A DNA stretch of 13,667 bases from DATBGE01 sp036558125 (lineage in GTDB: Bacteria; Gemmatimonadota; Gemmatimonadetes; Gemmatimonadales; GWC2-71-9), in the NCBI GenBank assembly GCA_036558125.1, contig DATBGE010000199.1, positions 1 through 13,667 of the forward strand, given 5' to 3'. Each line of letters opens with the position of its first letter. The stretch's first letter is position 1. The notes below the pieces were generated by a model. It saw only the letters and a program-made list of their open reading frames with translations, ran no database searches and had not been told where the DNA came from. Positions 6,752 through 11,822 of this stretch are shown one piece after another. The position numbers were made by a program, and so were the translations under genes.

Positions 6752-8314
6752 ATGCCCAGGCAACGTCGACTCCTTCAGGCCGGCCTGGTGCTGGTCGGCC
6801 TGCTCGCCGCCCCCGTCCCGCTCGCAGCGCAGGCCTCCTACGAGCAGCTCCAGACCTTCTCGAGCATCATCAACCAGATCCGCCTCAACTATGTGGACTC
6901 CGTGACCTATGCCGAACTGGTCCACGCGGCGATTGATGGTGTGCTCGAGTCCCTCGATCCCCACAGCCGTTTCCTGAGCCGCGCCGACGGAGAGCGGGAG
7001 GCAGCCTACGAAGCTGGAGAACTCGCCGGAACCGGCATTGTGCTCGAGGATGTAGACGACGCGCCAACCGTGCAGACAGTCATCCTGGGGAGCCCCGCGT
7101 CGAGGGCCGGGGTTCAGCCCGGTGACCGGGTGCTCACAGTCAACGACACGTCGGTCTCGGGCCTCCGCGCGCAGACCATCCAGTTACGCCTGCTAGGCGA
7201 GAAAGGCAGCAAGGTCCGTCTCAGCCTCGAAAGGGGTCCCCGGCTCAGTCCCCAGACGGTGCGGGTGACGGTGAAGCACGATTTCATCAATCCCAAGTCG
7301 GTTACGACCGTCCACATGCTCGACGCCTCGACCGGCTACATCCGTCTCTCCGGCTTCCATGAAAAGGGTGGACCCGAGATGAACGACGGACTGAAAAAGC
7401 TGAAGGGAGACGGGGCAAAGCGCGTAGTGCTGGACCTGAGAGGCAATCCGGGTGGGTTGGTCTTCGCCTCGGTGGACATCGCCTCCCTCTTCTTCCGGAA
7501 GGGAACCCTGGTCTTCCGCACCGAGGGCAGGATCCGGAGCGCCAACAAGGAGTTCAACACCGAAAAGGACGGCTCGTTCAGCGATCTGCCGCTTCTCGTG
7601 CTGGTGGACCACGGCAGCGCCTCGGCAGCTGAGGCTCTGGCCGCTTCTCTCCAGGATCATGATCGCGCGCTGCTGCTCGGCCGGCGCACCTTTGGCAAGG
7701 CGCTGATGCAGGCGCCTCTCCCGGTGCCTCCTCAAGGTGATGTCGTCTGGCTCACGATCGGTCGGGTGGTGACGCCGAGCGGCCGCATCATTCAGCGAGC
7801 CTATCATGGCCTCAAGACCGAGCAATACTACAGTTTCGCGGGAAAGTCCGGCGCCGAGGAGGACACGGTCAAGACTTACCAGACCGAGCATGGCCGGAGC
7901 GTGCGAGGCGGTGGCGGAGTCGTTCCCGACATCACGCTGCCCGAGCCCGCAGTGTTACCGCCATGGTTCTTCGCGGCCGCGGACAGCGGCTTCGACACCG
8001 CTGTTTCCGACAGCGTCGCCGCCACCCTGCCGAAGGATCCCGCCGCCCGGCTGAAATGGTTCGATGCGGTTCCCGACTGGCAGACCAGCCTCGTCAAGCC
8101 GTTTCTCGATCGGGTCCACTCGCGGCTCCAGATCAATGCCGAGCCCGATTCAGCCCTCTCGGCCCGGCTGGGGCGCATCCTTGCCTACCGGGTCTCCGAA
8201 GTCCGCTGGGGTCCCGACGCGCTTGAGGAAATGGTGCTCCACAACGACCCTGATCTCCGCGCTGCCTCGAATTACACCAACCGGATCAGCGAGGAGCTGA
8301 GCGGGAAGCATTGA
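6752..8314 (+). CDS. S41 family C-terminal processing peptidase (Ctp/Prc-like), secreted
   Basis: The product is 520 aa from ATG 6752, chosen for its Shine-Dalgarno and because MPRQRR begins a standard signal peptide ending PLAA before Gln. Order: helical N-terminal region with the family's YVDSVTYAELVHAAIDGVL and LDPHSRFLS; a PDZ domain at about 85-165 (SPASRAGVQPGDRVLTVND); then the S41 core. The Ser-Lys dyad is intact: Ser291 in HGSASAAEA and Lys316 in RTFGKALMQ, with Gln320 four residues later, matching the spacing in Bacillus CtpB. The late core strand GGGGVVPDITLP is also present. About 110 residues follow as a helical tail. Such enzymes trim or degrade periplasmic proteins from their C-termini. 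The TPR genes upstream may encode its adaptors (inference). The heptad-repeat element starts 2 bp after its stop. Confidence 0.95.
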   Translation: MPRQRRLLQAGLVLVGLLAAPVPLAAQASYEQLQTFSSIINQIRLNYVDSVTYAELVHAAIDGVLESLDPHSRFLSRADGEREAAYEAGELAGTGIVLEDVDDAPTVQTVILGSPASRAGVQPGDRVLTVNDTSVSGLRAQTIQLRLLGEKGSKVRLSLERGPRLSPQTVRVTVKHDFINPKSVTTVHMLDASTGYIRLSGFHEKGGPEMNDGLKKLKGDGAKRVVLDLRGNPGGLVFASVDIASLFFRKGTLVFRTEGRIRSANKEFNTEKDGSFSDLPLLVLVDHGSASAAEALAASLQDHDRALLLGRRTFGKALMQAPLPVPPQGDVVWLTIGRVVTPSGRIIQRAYHGLKTEQYYSFAGKSGAEEDTVKTYQTEHGRSVRGGGGVVPDITLPEPAVLPPWFFAAADSGFDTAVSDSVAATLPKDPAARLKWFDAVPDWQTSLVKPFLDRVHSRLQINAEPDSALSARLGRILAYRVSEVRWGPDALEEMVLHNDPDLRAASNYTNRISEELSGKH

Positions 8315-8315
8315 G

Positions 8316-8415
8316 GATTGGAGATTGCCGATTGCAGATTGAAGATTGAGCGTGTCCGGGCTCCGGATTAGCGAGGCAGTTCAATCTTCAATCTGCAATC
8401 GGCAATCTTCAATTT
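8316..8415. repeat. Heptanucleotide GATTGNN repeat forming a long inverted repeat
   Basis: The left arm is five tandem 7-mers GATTGNN (8316-8350: GA, CC, CA, AA, AG in the last two places). The right arm (8381-8415) is five 7-mers of the reverse complement. Positions 8317-8349 and 8381-8413 are complementary at 32 of 33 positions by eye. The 30-nt centre holds a small hairpin, TCCGG-GCT-CCGGA (8355-8367). No U-tract follows, no open reading frame of its own is credible and no target-site duplication was seen. It occupies most of the gap between the protease stop (8314) and the E1 start (8458). It could act as an RNA 3' end stabiliser or Rho-dependent terminator, or be a non-coding mobile repeat. 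Confidence 0.9.
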
Positions 8416-8457
8416 CCGTCCCTTGTCCCACCCCCGCTGGCCTTTCATCTTTGTGGT

Positions 8458-10584
8458 ATGGCCACCCGTTCCCGTAACGCGCCGAAGACCTCCCGAATAC
8501 TCTCCAAGGCCGACCTCCTCGACATCTACCGCCTGATCCTGCTTTCCCGGCGTCTCGATGACCGGGAGATCCAGCTCAAGCGGCAGAACAAGATCTTCTT
8601 CCAGATCTCGGGCGCGGGCCACGAAGCCGTGCTGGCGGCCGCCTCCAAGGTTTTCCGCTCCGGGTACGACTGGTTCTACACCTACTATCGCGACCGGGCG
8701 CTCTGTCTTGGCCTGGGGATGACCGCGACCGAGCAACTACTCTCCGCGGTTGGCGCGGCCGATGATCCCAACTCCGGCGGCCGCCAGATGCCCTCTCACT
8801 GGGGGCACAAGGACTACAACATCGTCAGCGCCTCGAGTCCGACCGGCACCCAGTTTCTGCAGGCCGTCGGATGCGCCGAGGCCTGGCTCCGCTACAGCAA
8901 GGTGCAGGGACTTCCCGATAGCGTGACCGGCCCCTACGGCGACGAGGTCGTCTTCTGTTCGTCGGGAGACGGCACCACCAGCGAGGGCGAATTCTGGGAA
9001 GCGCTGAACTCGGCCTGCAATCTCAAGCTGCCGGTCGTGTTTCTGATTGAAGACAACAAGTACGCCATTTCGGTTCCGGTTGAGGTGAACACCGCCGGCG
9101 GATCAATCTCCAAGCTGGTAACCGGGTTCCCCAATCTGTTCATCGAGGAAGTAGACGGCTGCGATCCCATCGCTTCCTTCGAGACGCTGCACCGGGCGGT
9201 AGACCACTGCCGAGCCCACAAGGGTCCCGCGCTGGTTCATGCCCACGTGATCCGGCCCTACAGCCATTCGCTTTCCGACGACGAGGTGCACTATCGCTGC
9301 GCCGCGGAGCGGGACGAGGACGCGAAGAAGGACCCGGTCACCCGGTTCCCCAAGCACTTGTTGGAGCAGGGTCTCGCGACCGAAGCCGAGCTGGAGGCGA
9401 TCCGTGCCGAGGTGGAGGAAGAGGTACGAATCGCGACCGAGACGGCGCTGGCCTCACCGCAGCCCGCACTCGATACGGTCTACCAGTACGTCTACTCGCC
9501 GGACGTGGATCCCACGTCGGAGCAGTTCGACACCGAGGAGGATCCGCGTTTCACCGGCGATCCGACGACGATGGTGGACCTGCTTAACAGCTGCCTCAAG
9601 GATGAGATGGCTCGGGATCCCCGGATCGTAGTTTTCGGGGAAGACGTTGCCGATGCCAGCCGCGAAGCGCAGCTGGCCGAGGTAAAGGGCAAGGGCGGCG
9701 TCTTCAAGGTGACGTGGGGACTCCAGAAAGCCTTCGGTTCCGACCGGGTGTACAACTCGCCGCTGGCCGAAGCCAACATCGTGGGGCGAGCGATTGGTCT
9801 TGCGACCCGCGGGCTCAAGCCGGTCGTCGAAATCCAGTTCTTCGATTACATCTGGCCGGCCTACATGCAGCTCCGGGACGAGCTGGCTCTCATGCGCTGG
9901 CGCTCGAACAATGCTTTCAGTGCGCCGGTCGTGGTGCGGACTACCTACGGTGGGTATCTGAAGGGCGGGTCGGTCTACCACTCGCAGACCGGGGCGGTCG
10001 TGTTTACCAGCGTCCCTGGTTTACGTGTCGTGTGTCCGTCGACCGCGCTCGACGCCAACGGTCTCCTCCGGACCGCGATCCGCTGTGAAGATCCGGTGCT
10101 CTTCCTCGAGCACAAGCACCTGTACCGTCAGACCTACAACAAGGCGCCGAATCCGGGACCTAATTTCATGATCCCCTTCGGCAAGGCCAAGGTTGTACGA
10201 GAGGGAACCGATCTGACGGTGGTGACCTATGGCGCCGTCGTGCAGCGTGCGCTCGTCGCGGCAAAGGAAGCCGAGGAAGCGCACGGCTTGAGCGTTGAAG
10301 TGATCGACCTGCGCTGCTTGACGCCGGTGGACTGGGACTCGGTCATGAGCTCAGTCAGGAAGACCAACCGGGTCATCGTTGCTTACGAGGATTCTCTCTC
10401 CTGGGGCTACGGAGCCGAGCTGGCCGCCCGCATTGCCGATGAGGCCTTCGAGTGGCTCGATGCCCCGGTCCGCCGGGTTGCCTCGACCGACACCTTCGTC
10501 GCGTATGCCCCGCAGCTGGAAGACGTGATCCTGCCGCAGGTGGAGCATCTCCGCGCGGCGATGATCGAAATCGCAGGCTACTGA
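8458..10584 (+). CDS. 2-oxoacid dehydrogenase E1 component, alpha and beta subunits fused
   Basis: The product is 708 aa and cytoplasmic. Residues ~15-340 are the E1 alpha part: SGAGHEAVLAA (51-61), YTYYRDRALCLGLG (74-87) and the thiamine diphosphate motif GDGTTSEGEFWEALN (170-184) ending at Asn200 in EDNKYAIS. RPYSHSLSDDEVHYR (266-280) matches the phosphorylation-loop region of the family. A ~30-residue acidic linker leads to the E1 beta part from ~370, with VFGEDVADA (392-400), YNSPLAEANIVG, EIQFFDYIWPA and the C-terminal transketolase domain (DLTVVTYGAVV, VIDLRCLTPVDW, VAYEDSLSWGYG). E1 decarboxylates a 2-oxoacid and passes the acyl group to lipoyl-E2. Pyruvate and branched-chain 2-oxoacids are both possible; the sequence does not decide. 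E2 and E3 are not in the window. Many bacteria keep the two halves as separate genes. No Shine-Dalgarno precedes the ATG. Confidence 0.95.
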   Translation: MATRSRNAPKTSRILSKADLLDIYRLILLSRRLDDREIQLKRQNKIFFQISGAGHEAVLAAASKVFRSGYDWFYTYYRDRALCLGLGMTATEQLLSAVGAADDPNSGGRQMPSHWGHKDYNIVSASSPTGTQFLQAVGCAEAWLRYSKVQGLPDSVTGPYGDEVVFCSSGDGTTSEGEFWEALNSACNLKLPVVFLIEDNKYAISVPVEVNTAGGSISKLVTGFPNLFIEEVDGCDPIASFETLHRAVDHCRAHKGPALVHAHVIRPYSHSLSDDEVHYRCAAERDEDAKKDPVTRFPKHLLEQGLATEAELEAIRAEVEEEVRIATETALASPQPALDTVYQYVYSPDVDPTSEQFDTEEDPRFTGDPTTMVDLLNSCLKDEMARDPRIVVFGEDVADASREAQLAEVKGKGGVFKVTWGLQKAFGSDRVYNSPLAEANIVGRAIGLATRGLKPVVEIQFFDYIWPAYMQLRDELALMRWRSNNAFSAPVVVRTTYGGYLKGGSVYHSQTGAVVFTSVPGLRVVCPSTALDANGLLRTAIRCEDPVLFLEHKHLYRQTYNKAPNPGPNFMIPFGKAKVVREGTDLTVVTYGAVVQRALVAAKEAEEAHGLSVEVIDLRCLTPVDWDSVMSSVRKTNRVIVAYEDSLSWGYGAELAARIADEAFEWLDAPVRRVASTDTFVAYAPQLEDVILPQVEHLRAAMIEIAGY

Positions 10585-11291
10585 GCCGGGCTAGGCGCGC
10601 CCGGGATCGGTAGCTCGATTCCCTCCGCCGGATATCCGAGCCGCTCCCCCAGTCTGCCGCAGGCAAGTCCCGCCACCAGGTCGTAGATCGCATGCATCGC
10701 CATGACGATGTAGAGCGAGCCCGACCAGATCACCAGTCCCTGCATCGCCAGCGCCACGATGGCGACGATCACGGCGCTCTTCCAGCCCTGGAGGATGTGG
10801 GAGAAGCCGAACACGACTGAGACGACGATCGCGGCCGGCAGCGCCTCTCCCAGGAGTCGCGAGAGCAGGATGAACATCACGCCGCGATAGGTCAGTTCCT
10901 CTCCAAAGCCCGCCGCCAGAGAAACTCCGGCCCACAACCAGCGCTCCCGAGGCGTCCGCGGCATGGACATGTGGAGCTTTCGCTCCCGGCGCGCGATGGA
11001 TTGTCTCAAGTGAGGACCCAGCACTGCGAACCCTATGGCGAGGACGCCTGCTCCCAGCGACACTGCGCCGGGGTGAAAATTGAGCGGTGGAAAGAGGGGG
11101 ATGTCTTCTCCCCAGGCGACCAGCAGCGACAACACGGCGAACACGACCTGGTTGACGATGACCGAGGCGAATAGTTGCGGCCGCGGTGGAAGGGGCTGGA
11201 TTTCGAAATTCCGGCCCGAGCGGAAGGCAGCCCAGGGCAGGAACAATCCGAAAAAGGCCAGGTGGAAGATCCCGGGAAAACCGATCGACAT
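10578..11291 (-). CDS. CPBP family intramembrane metalloprotease (CAAX/Abi type)
   Basis: The product is 237 aa with several hydrophobic segments (about 8-22, 42-60, 76-92, 116-130, 137-162, 172-208). The three conserved motifs of the CPBP/Rce1 family are present: GEELTYRG (Glu131, Glu132, Arg136), FGFSHILQG (His165) and HAIYDL (His200, Asp204). The family cleaves substrates inside the membrane and includes CAAX prenyl endopeptidases and bacteriocin-immunity proteins; the substrate here is unknown. The start at 11291 is fixed upstream by an in-frame stop four codons earlier. No clear Shine-Dalgarno is visible. Its TAG lies within the last codons of the convergent E1 gene, so the two genes overlap by 7 bp at their 3' ends. 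Confidence 0.9.
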   Translation of the reverse strand: MSIGFPGIFHLAFFGLFLPWAAFRSGRNFEIQPLPPRPQLFASVIVNQVVFAVLSLLVAWGEDIPLFPPLNFHPGAVSLGAGVLAIGFAVLGPHLRQSIARRERKLHMSMPRTPRERWLWAGVSLAAGFGEELTYRGVMFILLSRLLGEALPAAIVVSVVFGFSHILQGWKSAVIVAIVALAMQGLVIWSGSLYIVMAMHAIYDLVAGLACGRLGERLGYPAEGIELPIPGAPSPAQ

Positions 11292-11367
11292 CTGAGTGGC
11301 TTAACGCGGGGCCGGACCCAGCGTCTTCCTTTCGTGGTTCGGCGGCACCGTAGACTCACTCATCACA

Positions 11368-11373
11368 GAGAGG
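11368..11373 (+). promoter_or_regulatory. Shine-Dalgarno of the Arg/Asp-heptad protein
   Basis: GAGAGG lies 5 nt before the ATG at 11379. It fixes the start and excludes a longer in-frame reading from 11175 that would run across the CPBP gene. The 87-bp divergent gap 11292-11378 otherwise shows no convincing promoter. Confidence 0.6.
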
Positions 11374-11378
11374 AAACG

Positions 11379-11684
11379 ATGCGAGGCATAACCATCGGCC
11401 TGACCGCCATACTCGTCTTGGCGGTTGGCCACGAACTCAACGCCCAGTCGGTCACTCCTGAGCGAACCCTTCGCCAGGGGCGGGTGGAAATGCATGAGCG
11501 GCGGGAGTTGCGCCGGGATCGCCACGAGATTCGCCTGGATCGCCATGAGCTTCGCTCGGACCGGCGCGAAATTCGCCGAGACGTGCGGCACAGGGCCAGC
11601 CGTCATGAGCTGCGCCGCGACCGTCGTGATTTCCATCGGGATCGGCGTGACTTGAGACTCGACAGGCGGGATCTTCGACACTAG
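11379..11684 (+). CDS. Small secreted Arg/Asp-rich heptad-repeat protein (101 aa)
   Basis: Residues 1-22 are a signal peptide (MRG, hydrophobic core, ELNA) with Gln23 next. From 41 to the C-terminus the chain consists of 7-residue repeats of form R-[RH]-[ED]-[LIF]-[RH]-x-D: 41-47, 48-54, 55-61, 62-68, a degenerate 6-residue unit 69-74, then 75-81, 82-88, 89-95 and a cut last unit 96-101. The mature part has 29 Arg against 18 Asp/Glu by my count, so it is strongly basic, with one hydrophobic residue per heptad. This suits a straight charged helix better than a classical coiled coil. Similar DRRD-type repeat proteins occur in soil bacteria, but I know of no assigned role. It could bind envelope polyanions or protect under stress; both are guesses. 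It converges on the kinase gene. Confidence 0.8.
   Translation: MRGITIGLTAILVLAVGHELNAQSVTPERTLRQGRVEMHERRELRRDRHEIRLDRHELRSDRREIRRDVRHRASRHELRRDRRDFHRDRRDLRLDRRDLRH
11499..11681 (+). repeat. 21-nt coding repeats encoding the R-x-E-L-R-x-D heptads
   Basis: About eight units of 21 nt with one 18-nt unit at 11583-11600. Synonymous codons vary between units (GAT/GAC, CGC/CGG/CGA, GAG/GAA), so the repeat is kept at protein level and is not a very recent DNA expansion. Confidence 0.75.
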
Positions 11685-11688
11685 CAGC

Positions 11689-11822
11689 GAGTACCTAGTA
11701 CCTAGTACCGAGTACGAAATGGCTGATGGGTTGCTTCCCACTCGCCCCCCACAGCAAAGTCTCACCGTACTCGGTACTCGGTACTCGGTACCAGGTACTA
11801 GGTACTAGGTACTAAGTACTTC
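11689..11822. repeat. Heptanucleotide GTACTNG repeat forming an inverted repeat
   Basis: The left arm is four 7-mers of form [GT]AGTAC[CG] (11689-11716). The right arm is eight 7-mers beginning GTAC (11767-11822): GTACTCG three times, GTACCAG, GTACTAG twice, then GTACTAA and GTACTTC. The left arm is the reverse complement of the right-arm unit, so about 27 nt can pair around a 50-nt centre (11717-11766) that shows nothing else. Each unit also carries the self-complementary GTAC. The element starts 4 nt after the stop of the heptad protein and ends on the base next to the kinase stop codon, filling the convergent gap. It may serve both genes as a transcript end; no U-tract is seen. Confidence 0.9.

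Noticed and set aside
8316..8415. CRISPR array or transposon end
   Set aside because: The units are contiguous 7-mers without spacers, no cas or transposase gene is near, and no target duplication flanks the element.
9454..9981. 175-aa minus-strand reading frame
   Set aside because: Shadow of the E1 beta part, without start context or domain.
11175..11378. N-terminal extension of the heptad protein
   Set aside because: It would overlap the CPBP gene. The ATG at 11379 has a good Shine-Dalgarno and starts a signal peptide.
11689..11822. Standard Rho-independent terminator
   Set aside because: The arms are long and repetitive with a 50-nt centre and no U-tract on either strand. A role at transcript ends remains possible but not by the usual design.
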